Part shown: positions 33,974 to 46,250 of the stretch, piece by piece
Layout: every line of letters starts with the position of its first letter
Position numbering within the stretch: the stretch's first letter is position 1
NCBI GenBank assembly: GCA_015680685.1
Contig: MNCI01022636.1
Span: 186,938-250,937 of the forward strand
DNA from: Gnetum montanum
Lineage: Eukaryota; Streptophyta; Gnetopsida; Gnetales; Gnetaceae
Length of the DNA: 64,000 nt
Direction of reading: 5' to 3'
Made by a program: the position numbers and the translations under genes
The notes under the pieces: model-generated
What the model was told of the DNA's origin: nothing
Database searches by the model: none
Seen by the model: the letters and a program-made list of their open reading frames with translations, nothing else

Positions 33974-34901
33974 TGATGAGTGGCGAGGAACCCCTATGGT
34001 CAACCATATGAATATGAGTGTTTTATGCATGATCTGGTCGAATTCCAAGAACTAAGTACTTATGTGCCCTTGTGGAACAAGGATGGGTTGGTTGATCATT
34101 GTGTTCCCAAGCTTACCTTTATGTCATGATTTTATGGTTAAGAAAGCTTGAGGCATATGATTTTTATTGCTTTTATGTTTTTATGTCCTACACTAGTAAG
34201 GAAGGAGAGAGGTAACTAAGTGACTAATTTAACTTAACTACTCATTAACTAAGTTCTAACTAATCCTAACACAAGCATCCATTCCCACTTGCCATACACA
34301 TCTTGAACCAGTGCAACACTACTAGGATTACCAAATGCTAATAATTACCTGGTTACCAAGCATTACACGTATGCTCGAAGCAATCATGCTTGTGTAATTT
34401 AATGATTTTCTTAATTAACCAAAATTAATTACTATGCTAATAACAGAAATGTAAAGTGCAAAAAATAAAATAAAATAAAATTAATGCATAAGAAAATAAA
34501 ATAGAAATGTGTGTAAGAAAACAGATCTGAAGTGCTGCAAGGATGAATCAAAGAGCTCATCTTTATTTCTGTACACAACGTGTGCTCAGGTACACAATGC
34601 TTGAATAAAGATCCATCTACACTTAGAACTCCTACTATAAGCACTTGGAAAGTACTCTAACTTTCAAATAGACTACAAGAGTTTCACTACTTGGCTACTA
34701 AAAGATGTCCTCCCAATTATGTTCTTGGGCACTGTATTTATAGATGTGGGAGCAACTACTCTAATAATTAGAGTAACCACTCTAATAATTAGAATAACTA
34801 CTAGAGTAACAATTAGAGTAACTACTAGAGTAACCACTCTAATAATTAAAGTAATTACTAGAGTAACTACTAGAGTAACGCTAAAGTAACCACTCTCATC
34901 A
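33974..34901 (-). mobile_element. B array inner LTR (3' LTR of copy 2)
   Basis: 928 bp on the minus strand from TGATGAGAG at 34901 to CTCATCA at 33974, the best preserved LTR end in the window. U3 array about 34750-34897, TATA 34732-34744. The ORFs over it are LTR shadows. Confidence 0.85.
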
Positions 34902-36960
34902 TACCCCCATGAATAAATGAAAACTTGTCCTTAGGTTTCTTACAAAATATTGGGAAGGTATGAAATTATTGACTAATTAACAACTAATGGTGGAATGGGA
35001 TGATAGACTCAACATGCCTAGTGAACGGATCAATAACCATATTACAACATTAATGTTTATGATCATTGTGGTGAAAACTCATACATAAATGACATCCGAG
35101 CCTTTATTTGGTAGCTTGTAGAGAAAGAGAGAGAGAAAGAAAATGAAACATGTTGCTGTCAATGCTAAGATTGCACCTTCCATTTTTTATCCATAGCCAT
35201 GCCACCAAACTTGCTCCTTTCCTAAATGCTCTAGTTTTGGTCCATACTAAGTGCTTGCTCCAAGCCCAGTCCATTGTTTGTATGATCTCCATCTACACAT
35301 ACAACAAAGTCACAAATGATCAAGGATAGATAATCCACAATGTAGTTGATACCTTGCCTCGATATGAAGCACATTGGCTGAGTTGTGGTTATGGTAGAAA
35401 CTAGTTCAAAGATTTATCATAGGTGACTACCCAAGGTGTAGGGGTTAGGTGAATAGTAAAATGAAGAAAATTGAAAAATTTGTACTAGGGCCCCCATGAC
35501 TAAGAGAAAACCTCTAGTAGCTATAAGATGGAAAAATATGAGAAACAAGAAATATGGGAAAAAATAACAATGTCAATGACAATAAAATGGATGTCATGGA
35601 TTCGGATGAAACAAGAGATAATTGATTGAAGTTAATATTTAAGGAAAAGAACTTAATAATTGCACCAAAAGTGAATGCTAGTGGGTCCTCCCCAAAGTAG
35701 GCTCATGTCTTTTATTCCCTGACAAACCCACAAACCAAAGAGTCTATAGGCTCTAGGAATCTCATTTGGAAGCAAGAGTTAAAAACTTTCCCACAAGAAT
35801 TCACCAAAGAAAAATAATGCATCAACCCAAAACAGACTAATGATAAAATAGGAAATGAGGTGGAAAATGGGAAGAAATATGGAGAGGAGAGAATGGAATG
35901 AAATCCCAAGAACAAGGTTGTGTAAAGACCCTTTTGTATTTCATGTTTAAGATGACTGAGTAGATCTTTATCCCAAATCTAGACTCAAACCAACCACATT
36001 CGCTAACGTTTCTTTAATACACCTTGTCAATCCATCCTCTTGAAGCAACAAGAATGCCTTCACAAAGAGCAACCACCATCCCAAGGAGAGTGAGATGGAG
36101 AAAAAGGAAATGAGAAAGGGCCTTAGATAGAGAAAACCTTCAAGCATGGGTAACATGTATTTCTAGTTTCATAACTAGTTCTTGTAGCGCATATTGCTTT
36201 ATTATGTCTAAGGGGTGTGCTTTGAATTCTCACTTTTCTCTTTTCTTCTCTCTGTCTCTCTCTGTCTCTCTCTCTCTGTCTCTCTCTCTCTCTCTTTCTC
36301 TCTCTTTTGTGTGTGAGAACCACACCATGAAAAAATTTATTTTTATTCACTTGGATTCCTAATTTTTGAATAATGTTAGAATGGTGGAAAAGCCAAGAAA
36401 CAAGCATCCAAGCACCCAAGAGAATTCCTAGCATAAATGCATCGAATCCCCTTGAAGTCACACCCTTTTCATTCTTTGAGTCTTTTCTTGGTTTGAAAAG
36501 TACCTAGCCACCAATTCATTAATAAATTTACTTAGAAAAAGGGGAATATACAATTCCAAGAAAAAGGAGATCATAGATTTGTATGGATGAGTGGACGACG
36601 TGGACTCATCGCCCATTTTACCAAAATAACCATACTTTAAAATCAGCATCATAATTCAAAGGTAAAAACCAAACATTAGCAATTAATATGATATAATGCA
36701 ATCCACCATCATGAGCACTTATTGTATGATGAATAAAAGTAAATCAAGCAAACAAATAAATAGTAAAAACATGAAATATGGTATAAAAAATAAATAAGAA
36801 AAATTGGAAAAATGTGTAAAACAAAAATTCAAAAAGAATTGAGGGCCTAAAATAGTTAGCATAGGTGGCCATCTCCCCCATGACTGAGTTGGAAGGAAGA
36901 GATCTGAAATAGTGAGCAAGGTTGTCCATCAATAGAGGTAGCATTTGTACTAGCTATCCT
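34902..36960 (-). pseudogene. B copy 2 third region and 3' UTR
   Basis: Minus-strand region between integrase and LTR. Hydrophobic frames: 36458-36652 (64 codons) ending next to 36123-36461 (112 codons), which has 'FMLGILLGAWMLVSWLF', then 35968-36156 and 35712-35915 with two to three more hydrophobic runs. A GA microsatellite (36245-36308) sits inside the second frame and gives an Arg/Glu repeat. The polypurine tract (about 34902-34910) reads ATGGGGGTA. Same order as in copies 1 and 3. The env-like assignment is by position only. Confidence 0.4.
36245..36308. repeat. CT/GA microsatellite in B copy 2
   Basis: About 64 bases of (TC)n with TG interruptions. Copy 1 at this place has only a short AAGAGAAAAG tract, so the array expanded in copy 2. 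Confidence 0.95.
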
Positions 36961-38050
36961 AAGCTTATGAAAAGGTTTGGTTTGTTGTACGTTCACCAAT
37001 AGTTTCTTGTCTAGGATCTTAGGTCTGTATATTATCATGGCCCTTGAAGGAAAAGTTGCATAAATAATATAAGGTCCTTTCCATAGTGTTTGAAATTTAG
37101 TAAGTTGTGGCACATGTGTGGGATTCTAGTAGAGAACCTTATCTCCCAGTTGATATTTAACTTTTCTAATCCTTACGTCATGACATTGTTTATTGAATGC
37201 CTTGTGAAACTCATTAGATGATAGTGCAACTAGTCAATTTTCAACTAGCAAGTTAAGGGTTGTTTTTGTGCTAGCTCAAGATCACGTTGAGGTCACATAA
37301 CATGGATCATGTAAGGAGCTCAGTTTGAATGGGAAGCATTGGTAATTTACCATATATTAACTCATAGGGAGAGTAGCCTGTAGGGAGTTTCCATGTGAAG
37401 CGGTATTCCCAAAGAGCATCGTTCAGTTTAGTGCTTCAGTCTCACCTAAGCTTGCTAACAGTTCTTGTCAATATCTTTGTAATCTCCCTGTTGGTAACTT
37501 CTTCTTAACTATTCGCTTGGAGGTGGTATGGTCTAGTCAATTTATGCTTAACCCCTAAGTGTTGCATTAATTTCTAAAAAGTTGCACCTATGAAGTAGGT
37601 ACCATTATCTGAAATAAGTGCATTAGGCACACCAAACATATTTATGATTTATTGTTGAAAAAATCATGCAGCTGTAGATGATGTAAAATCATTAACAGTA
37701 GCTACTTCTACCCGTTTAGTTATGTAATCACAATAAAAATGATATAGGCTTTCCATTAGACATTGGTGTAATTGGCCCCATAAAATCAATGCCCCAAATG
37801 TTGAAGAGTTCTAATGGTTGGATCTATTGTTGTAGATCCACCATTCTAGCTATCATTCCCCCATCACATAGACAGCTCTCACAAGATTGGATGAATTGAT
37901 GGGCATCCCAAAACAAGTAGGCCAATAATATCCTATAAGTAAGATTTTGATGGTTGTTCATCTCCCAATGTAATGACCCCCACAAGGACCCTCATGAGCA
38001 TCTTGGAGAACATGCAGTTGATCTATATTGGGAACATACCATCGAACCAA
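36961..38050 (-). pseudogene. integrase of B copy 2
   Basis: Minus strand. Zinc finger part about 37860-38000, core with 'IDFMGPI' near 37775, then 'LISDNGTYFIGATF' near 37580-37620, which keeps the second Asp that copy 1 lost. The Glu of 'QVE.TNREI' lies near 37500, and a tail at 36961-37113 includes 'TLWKGPYIIYATF'. A deletion of about 530 bp relative to copy 3 joins the start of integrase (38055) directly to RNase H (38060), removing much of RNase H and the linker. Stops also present. Confidence 0.7.
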
Positions 38051-39160
38051 GGCATAGTAGATGTAATAAGGACACTTCTGGTCATCTAACTATGTAAGTA
38101 TGGCTCCTAAGGAATATTTGGATGGATCAATCATGATATGAAATGGTTTGGACCATTCAAGAGCTTGTAGAATGCGTGTTTCTACTAGCTTCTATTTTAG
38201 AGTTTGAAAATCTAATTCACATTTCCTAGTCCACTTGAAAGGTACATCCTTATTCGTTAATTTCACCAATGGTTTAGAAAATTTTGAAAATTTCTCAATA
38301 AATCTCCTATAGTAGCTAGCATATCCAAGGAATGACCAAATATCTTTGACAATTTCTAGTTGACGGGTAATTCCTTAGATAACTTTGATTTTCTCAAGGT
38401 CTACCTCTATCCCTGTGTGTGAGATTTTGTGTCCTAGTAGTACACCCTCTTGGAACATCAAATGGCTTTTTTGATAGCTGAGCCTCAAATTGGTTTCTAC
38501 ACATCTTTTTAACACTTGCTCTAATTGGTCCAAGGCTTGATCAAATTTTTCTCCATAGGTGGATAAATTATCCATAAAGACTTCTACACCATTTCCTATA
38601 TGCTATTGGAAGATTCTTAGAACTAGTTGTTGAAATGTTGCAGGGGCATTGCACAAGCCAAATGACATCTATTTATATGCAAATGTTCTCCAAGGATTGG
38701 TGAACGTAGTCTTGGCTTGGTCTTCTAGGGCTATTTGTATTTGATTATATCCACTATATCCATCTAGAAAATTGTATTAGTGATGCCCTACGATGGTGTC
38801 AAAGACTTGATCAACAAATGGCAATGAAAACTGATCTTTAAATGTTTCCATATCCAATAGCCTAAAATCTATGCACATCCTCCATTTTCCTCCCTTTTTA
38901 CGCATAATAACTAAGTGGCTAACTCATTTTATATTAGTAATGGGGTATATGAACTCGGCCTTGAGAGCTATTCGATTTTTTCCATGACTATTCGCTTTAG
39001 CTTTGGGTTCAAACGCCTCTACGGTTGTCTTTGAGACTTCATGGAGGGATTAGTGTAAATCCTATGTTAGCATATCCTAGGATCTATTCTAGTTAATTTG
39101 GGATATGCCCAAGTAAAGGCTTTTGACCATATATTGATTACCTTCAGCAGTTCTTCTTTT
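38051..39160 (-). pseudogene. reverse transcriptase (and RNase H remnant) of B copy 2
   Basis: Minus strand. RT fingers near 38930 ('GGKWRMCIDFRLL'), palm near 38740-38820 ('IVGHH.YNFLDGYSGYNQIQIALEDQAKT'), the catalytic region near 38570-38590 ('VFMDNLSTYG', where the second Asp is Asn), and the connection at 38375-38560 ('LLGHKISHTGIEVDLEKI'). RNase H is cut off by the 530-bp deletion. Stops present, inactive. Confidence 0.7.
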
Positions 39161-40010
39161 TATTGAGGAGCAAGCTTAGTGTTAATAATTACAAATTTTT
39201 CATTTTTAAGGAACATGTATTCCATACTGGTGGGAGACAGTTTCAGCTCAAGGGGCTTCTGCTTAAATTTTTTAGGGATTTCCAACTTCCCCCAATTGAC
39301 ATTTTCAAGGTTAAGGCTTGAAAGTTGGCAATGTACTTGCTCTAATGTGTTTATGCTATTGATGTAAGAACAAGTCAAACCCTTAGTTAGTTCCATTCAT
39401 ATGATTGAAGTACTTTCTTGATCAGCTGTTAGCCACTGGGTGCCTTCCTATTGTGTGGCTACTACATACAAGCATCGTTGTATGTCAATCACTTGTGCAC
39501 ACTAATTACATGTAAGCAATGCTAAACTTTGTATAAACCATGACCTCTGCACACAATTACATACTATGTCAGTGTATGCGATGCATGGAACTTTCTTCTT
39601 ATCAATCTTTCCAAATGTATTTTCCTTTAATATTTCTAGGAAAAGATTTTGGATTCCTAGGCATGTGTCGATGGTGCGTAGCTATGCTCTTCCCATTATG
39701 ATTAGGAAGTCCCCCTTACCATTGTTCACTTGAATCATTAGGAAATTAGCTTGATATGACCATCCACAAATAGTGGTAACAATGTCCTCCACTAGTTCCA
39801 ATGGGATAGTGATGGAATGGTCAGTCAACTCTAAGCGAATGTTGCTCTTTTTCAATCTAGGTAGGTTCCAGACCTTGTACATTTCTTGAGAAATTGAGTT
39901 GACACCAAAACCTAAATCCAAAAGAGCCTTCCCAAACACATTTCTAGTGATTTGTAAATATATCAAAGAACTTTCTGGATCCGAGAATTTCCTAGGAAGG
40001 TAGCCAAGTT
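39161..40010 (-). pseudogene. protease and pro-RT linker of B copy 2
   Basis: 39682-39966 is a 94-codon frame holding the aspartic protease: 'ALLDLGFGVNSIS', 'LTDHSITIPLELVEDI', 'FLIIMGRA'. The linker 39160-39396 ('LEQVHCQLSSLNLENVNWGKLEI') matches 25764-26018 of copy 1. The plus-strand frame at 39179-39367 is a shadow. Confidence 0.65.
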
Positions 40011-42684
40011 TGATCTAATCGGTGACAACATGTGTTAGCATGACCATATGCGTTGAGTGTAGTGGTTGAGTTGAAGGAGGCTTTGAAGTTTTGATTAATA
40101 CTAAGGTATCTAAGGAGTCAACCAGTTGTGACTACAAGGGCTTGGTTGGTCTATTGGTTCTAAAGAAAGGTCTTTTCTTCTTGTGGTTGTTGGAACCAAT
40201 AGTAGGTTGAGAGTTAACAGCCCTTGTGGCATTACATTGTTATGGCTAGGTAGGGATTTCACCATGCATAGTTGGAGCAGGTGGTAGTGGAGCTATTGGT
40301 GGAAGCGATGTAGCTAGATGAGAAGGATGATATTCTTGAAAAATATCACCCCTAGAAGAGGGTGTTCCATAATACTCATAGGCTTGGTACTGCGGTTTAT
40401 GAGTGATGTGACCAGTAGAGTCACGTGGGGAGATTGGCTACTGCACGTAATATCCGTATGGGTCAGGTTGCTGATAATGATACTATTGCATTGGTGGTGT
40501 CATTCCTCATGATTTTGGGTACTACCACTATTGATATTTCTCAATTAGTTGTGGTGGAGTTCCACTTGGATAATACATTAAGGGTTGGTGGAACTATCTT
40601 GGGTTATCTTGGGGGTAAGATAACCTTTGGGATGCTTGTCGTTTGTCCAATCATGGGTTAACTGCATATAGCCCAAACTCTACCAAATGTGAGATTATAG
40701 GGAAACATCCCTTAGGATGTTCATATTAACATATTTCATATCCACTATTATTGTCTATTTCAGACTCCACAACCCCTTCAATAATGAAAAAGTTTCCCTT
40801 ACCCTTGCTATGTGCATGTTCAGCTTCTCTCTTTTTTATTTTTTTTGCGATCACTACATTGCTTTATAGACTCCTCTACTATTTTAGGAATAGATTTAAA
40901 TCCATTGTCTAGGTAATCCAACATTTGGTCTACCTTTGTCGATACTTCTGATGTCAACTTTTGGATCGGTAATGTTTTCCTATTCACCATCTCTTTGAGT
41001 GGTGACTCTTCATCATCCTCACAAAATCTTACTCCCCTCTTTTAGAGGGAAGGATCTTAGTTATACTCTACCAAAATTTCTCACTTCCATACCTCACCTT
41101 CTTCCTTAACAACTTTCTCCAATATTCTTTGAATTTTATGGGACCTAAGTTTGAATAGCCTTCCTTAGGCATAATTCCCAAAGGGTTCTTCTTGTTTGAT
41201 GCCTAAGCCCATCCACAAGATGCATAGTTGATCCCTTTGCGAATAACCATGGCTAGGACAAAAGTGTAATAGTGCATAATATCAACCCATGGCAACATCC
41301 AAGGGTTCATTTCCTTCTTGTTTCTAGCCTTGGATTTCCTTTCACAAGTTAGACACTTGGGAGTATGTTTGGTACTTGTCATTAAATAGTTCTAACAGAG
41401 GACTACACCTACAAATCGATTCTAGTTCTAAAGACTGATACCAGCTTTTCACTTCCTTAACTAGTGTTCATGGAAACAACTTATTTTTTTTTCCATTAAT
41501 TCTCTATATTTTGTAAGGCACACGCATCATGGAATGCTTGTAAGTAATTCTAAGGATCAACGTTGTATCCCCCTTCAAATCATGGGATATTGTTTATATC
41601 TAATCTCTTGATCCTACTATATTTTTAGTGCCTTGTTAGAATTCTAATAGCCTCATTCGTGTCCAACATACTTTGAGTAGCAAGAAGGGGTTCATTATGA
41701 TCACCTTGTCCATGGTGTCTATGATGCCTACATTGTTCCCTACTCTTCCTTCTTCTATGTCGTGACTCTCTAGAGTGCCCTCATCCCCTTTCCTAGATGA
41801 TTCATCTATGACTTGAACTTTACCTATCTTTATCTCCATGGTCTTTTTCCTTATGACTACATCTAGATACTGAAGGAGATGATGAAGGTGAATAAGAAGG
41901 AGAACTGTCACCATGATGGTGTCTGCTACCTTCTCTTCTGCGATCTCGGCCCTGATCATAATTATGATCAGAATGTCCACATTTATCATAAGTTTGTGTT
42001 CATTTTTCAAATATTTAGTGCCCATGGGTATTAGAACTTAGGTTATGAATAGTGGAATGAAGGTTTTAATACACAACCCCTTGGCCAAATTCAAGGGGAG
42101 GAACATTGTTGTGTGGTTTACTACCTAAGGTATGTTAGCCACCCTCATGTTTGCTTAAGACATGTGGGGCATCTTGGGACCACTTACCCTTCAAAGACTT
42201 ATGATGTCTCTCCTGTTTTAAATCCCTTTTACATTGTGACTCTATGGAATGGTATTCTCTCGAGTCATGGTCTTGCACAATGTATTCTACATGTAAGTGC
42301 GACATGCCAATTTGTGTGAGGACACGAAGAATCATGCTTGGGACTAAACGATCAGGAGGTAATACTATGTTACCTTCTAAGTCTCGCCAACATAGTTTTT
42401 CATCTTGATGGAAGATAAAGGTGAAGTCTGGTATATACTCATTGGGATGAGCATATACCAGTGAAACTTGTTAAGGGACTAGCAGATTAATGTCATGTGT
42501 ATTACACCATCAATTCTTTCCTATTTCAAACCTAGGCGGTGAGGTGCTTTCGTACAAAGAAGGAGACATACTTAACTATTCACTGTGCAATGTATTATTT
42601 TTATTATTTTTTCAATCAACCCTAAGGATTCTTTCCAATTATGTGAATGATTTAATATGTTCTAATTAGCATACAAACAACTAA
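40011..42684 (-). pseudogene. gag and linker of B copy 2
   Basis: Minus strand. The capsid segment is near 41560-41620 ('DINNIPXFEGGYNVDP' type). The longest frame is 41636-42025 (129 codons, charged N-terminal part, different frame from the capsid). The knuckle-like Cys/His cluster is near 40700-40745. The proline-rich linker is 40230-40660; the plus-strand ORFs there are shadows. Broken throughout. Confidence 0.6.
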
Positions 42685-42704
42685 GCCCTTGGTAATGGTG
42701 CTAA

Positions 42705-43562
42705 TGATGAGCAGCGAGGTACCCCTATGCTTGACCATATGAATAAGAGCATTTCATGCATGATATAGTCGAATGCCAAGGACTAAGTTCTTATGCACCC
42801 TTGTGGAATAAGGATAGGTTGGTTGATATTTATCTTCCCAAGCTTACCTATATGTGACGATTGTATGATTAAGTAAGCTTGAGGCATATGATTTTTATAG
42901 CTTTTATGTTTTTATGTCCTACACTAGTATGGAAGGAGAGAGGTAACTAAGTAACTAATTTAACTTAACTAATTAATTAAGTTCTAACTAATCCTAACAC
43001 CAGCAACCCTTCCAACTTGCCATACACATCCTGAACCAATGCAAGACTACTAGGATTACCAAGTGCTAACGGTTACAAGGTTACCAAGCATTGCACGCAT
43101 ACTCGAAGTGGTCGTGCTTGTGTAATTTAACAGTTTTCTTAATTGATCAAAATGAATTGTTATGCTAATAACAGAAATGTAAAGTGCATAAAATAAAATA
43201 AAATAAAATAAATGCATAAGAAAATAAAATAAAATAAATGTGTAAGAAAACAAATCTCAAGTGCTGCAAAAATGAATCAAAGAGCTTTTCTTTATTGCTG
43301 TATACAAGGTGTCCTTAGGTACACAATGCTTGAACAAAGGTCAATCCACACTTAGATCTCCGATTGCAGGCACTTGAAAAATACTCTAACTTTCAAATAG
43401 ACTACAAGATTTTTGCTACTTGACTATTAAAAGAATTCCTCCCAATTGTGCACCTGGGCACTATATTTATAGGCTTGGGAGCAACTACTCTAATAATTAG
43501 AGTAACTAATCTAATAATTAGAATAACTACTAAGGTAATCTCTAGAGTAACCGCTTTCATCA
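42705..43562 (-). mobile_element. B array middle LTR, shared by copies 2 and 3
   Basis: 858 bp, minus strand, TGATGAAAG at 43562 to CTCATCA at 42705. It serves as 5' LTR of copy 2 (primer site about 42685-42704 on its low side) and 3' LTR of copy 3 (polypurine tract 43563-43571 on its high side). Short U3 array (about 43488-43558), TATA 43461-43473. Confidence 0.85.
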
Positions 43563-45530
43563 TACTCCCACAACTGAATGAAAACTAGTCCTCTAGTTCC
43601 TTACAAAATATTAGGAAGGTATGGGATTATTGACTAATTGACAACTGATGGTGGAATGGGATGATAGAGTCAATGTGACCAGTTAATAGATCAATAAGCA
43701 TATTACAACATTAGTGTTCATGACCATTGTGGTGAAAACTCGTACATAAATGACATCCAAGCCTTTATTTGGTAGCTTGAAGAGAAAGAGAGAGAGAGAG
43801 AGAGAGAAGATGGAGCATGTTGCTACCAATGTCGAGATTGAGCCTTCCATTGTTTATCCATAGCCATGTCACCAAACTTTCTCCTTTCATAAATGCTACA
43901 GTTCCAATCCATCCTAAGTGCTTCCTCCAAGACTAGTCCATTATTTGTATGTTCAGCATCTACACACACAACACAGTCACAAATGAGCAAGGATAGATAA
44001 TCCACAATGCAGTTGATACCTTACCTCGATATGAAGCGCATTCGCTGAGTTGTGGTTATGGCATAAACTGGTTTGGAGATTTATCATTGGAAACTACCCA
44101 AGGTGTAGAGGTTAGGCAATTAGTAAAATGGAAAATAATTTGAAAAATTTGGGCCAGTGCCCCTCTGACTAAGAGTGAAACTCCAGTAGCTATAAGATGG
44201 AAAAATATGAGGAATAAGATAGATGAAAAATATCAATGGCAATGCCAATAAAATGGATGTCATGGATGAGAATGAAATAAGAAATTATTGATTGTAGGAA
44301 ACTTTTAAGGGAAAGAAGTTAATAATTGCACCAAAAAGAAATGTTAGTGGGTCCTCCCCAAAGAAATCTCATGCCATTTATGCCCTAACAAACCCACAAA
44401 CCAAAGAGTCCATAGGCTCTAGGAATGTCATTTCGAAGAAAGAGTTAAAAACTTATAGACAAGAATTCACCAAAGAAAAAAATGCATCAACCCATAATGG
44501 ACTAATGATAAAATCGACAATGAGGTGGAAAATGGAAAGAAAGATGGAGAGGAGAGAATGGAATAGAATCCCAAGAATAAGGTTGTGTAAAGTCCCTTGT
44601 GTAGAACTCATTCCAAATCTAGACTTAAACCAACCACATTCAATGTACTCACATCAATACACTTTGCCAATCCATCCTCTTTAGGCAACAAAAATGCTTC
44701 CACAAAGAGCGACCACTATCGTAGGGAGAGTGAGATGGAGAAGTAGGAAGCAGGAAAGGGCCTTAGTTAGAGGGAGCCTTTAGGCATGGGTAACATGTCT
44801 CTCTAGTGCCATAACTAGCGCTTCTAGCCCATAGTAATTTATTATGTGTAAGGGGTGTACTTTGAATTATCACCTTTTTCTCCTTTTTTTCTTGATGTTT
44901 ATGCATGAGAACCATACCATGCAAAGACTTGTTTTTATTCACTCAGCTTCCTAATATTTGAACAATGTCAAAATGGTGGAAAACCTAAGAAAAGGCATCC
45001 AAGCACCCAAGAGAATGGCCAGCAACAATGCATCGAATTCCTTTGAAGTCACACCCTTTTTATCCTTAGAAAAAGAGGACTATATAGTATCAAGCCAAAG
45101 GAGATCATATAGTTGTATGGATGACTGGACAATGTGGACTCATTGCTTGTTTTACCAACAGAACCATACCATAATATTGGCATCATAATTCAAAGGTAAA
45201 AACCAAACACTAGCAATAAATATGATATAATTCAGTCCACCATCATGAGCACTTATTAGATGATGAATAAAAGTAAATCAAGCAAACAAAGAAACAGTAA
45301 AAACATGAACAATGGTATAAAATAAAAAAAAGAAAATTTGAAAGAATCTGTAAAACAAAAAATGTGTAAAATAAAAATTCAAAAAGAATTGAGGGCCTAG
45401 AATGGTTAGCATAGGTGTCCATCTCCCCCATGACTAAGTTGGAAGGAGGAGATCCAAAATAGTGAGCAAGGTTGTCCATCAAGATAGGTAGCATGTGTAC
45501 TGGCTATCCTAAGCCCTTGGAAAGGTTTGT
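43563..45530 (-). pseudogene. B copy 3 third region and 3' UTR
   Basis: Counterpart of 34902-36960 and 28790-30659. A hydrophobic segment is near 45010-45060. A short (AG)n run is at 43781-43808. The minus frame 43823-44005 matches 30230-30376 of copy 1. The 44958-45188 plus frame is a shadow. Polypurine tract at 43563-43571. Confidence 0.4.
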
Positions 45531-46250
45531 TTTATTGCATGTTAACTAAAACTTTCTGATTCGGGCTCTCAAGTTTGTATATTTTCATGGCCCCTCAAGA
45601 AAAAGTTTTATAAATAATATAAGTTCCTTTCCACAGTGTTTGAAATTTAGTACATTATGGTGCATGTGTGGGATTCCAGTAGAGAACCTTATCTCCTGGC
45701 TGATATTTAACTTTCCTAATTCTTAGGTCATGACATTGTTTATTGAAGGCCTTGTGAAATTTGTTAGATGACAGTAGCTAATTGATTTTCATCTAGGAAG
45801 TTAAGGATTAGTAACCATTGTTTTTGTGCTAGATCAAGGTCAAGGTATAGATCATATGTTGTGGATAGTGTATGGAGATCAACAACAACAATGATATAGG
45901 TTTTTCCATTTGACATTTGTGTAATTGGCCCCATAAAATCAATTGCCAAAATGTCGAAGAGTTCTAATAGTTGGATCCATTGTTGTAGATCCTCCATTCT
46001 AGTTGTCATTCCCCCAACACATTAATAGTGACACAAGATTCGATGAAATGATGGGAATCCTGAAATAATGTAGCCCAATAATGCCCTTCAAGCAGGATCT
46101 TGATGACCATTCATCTTATAGGGTAGTGACCCCCACAAGGACCCTCATGAGTGTCTTGGAGAACTTGCAATTGATCTATATTGGGAATACACCATCGAAC
46201 CAAGCCATGGGGACACACTTTGTAAATTTTCCCATTGATCTTTATAAAGT
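45531..46250 (-). pseudogene. integrase of B copy 3, core deleted
   Basis: The zinc finger part (46000-46200) and first core strand ('LAIDFMGPI...KTYIIVVVD', 45764-46009) are present. Then about 400 bp found in copy 2 (37300-37730) are missing: the sequence jumps at about 45885 from the first catalytic strand to the region after the core. The second and third catalytic residues are therefore gone. The C-terminal part continues to about 45540. Confidence 0.7.
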
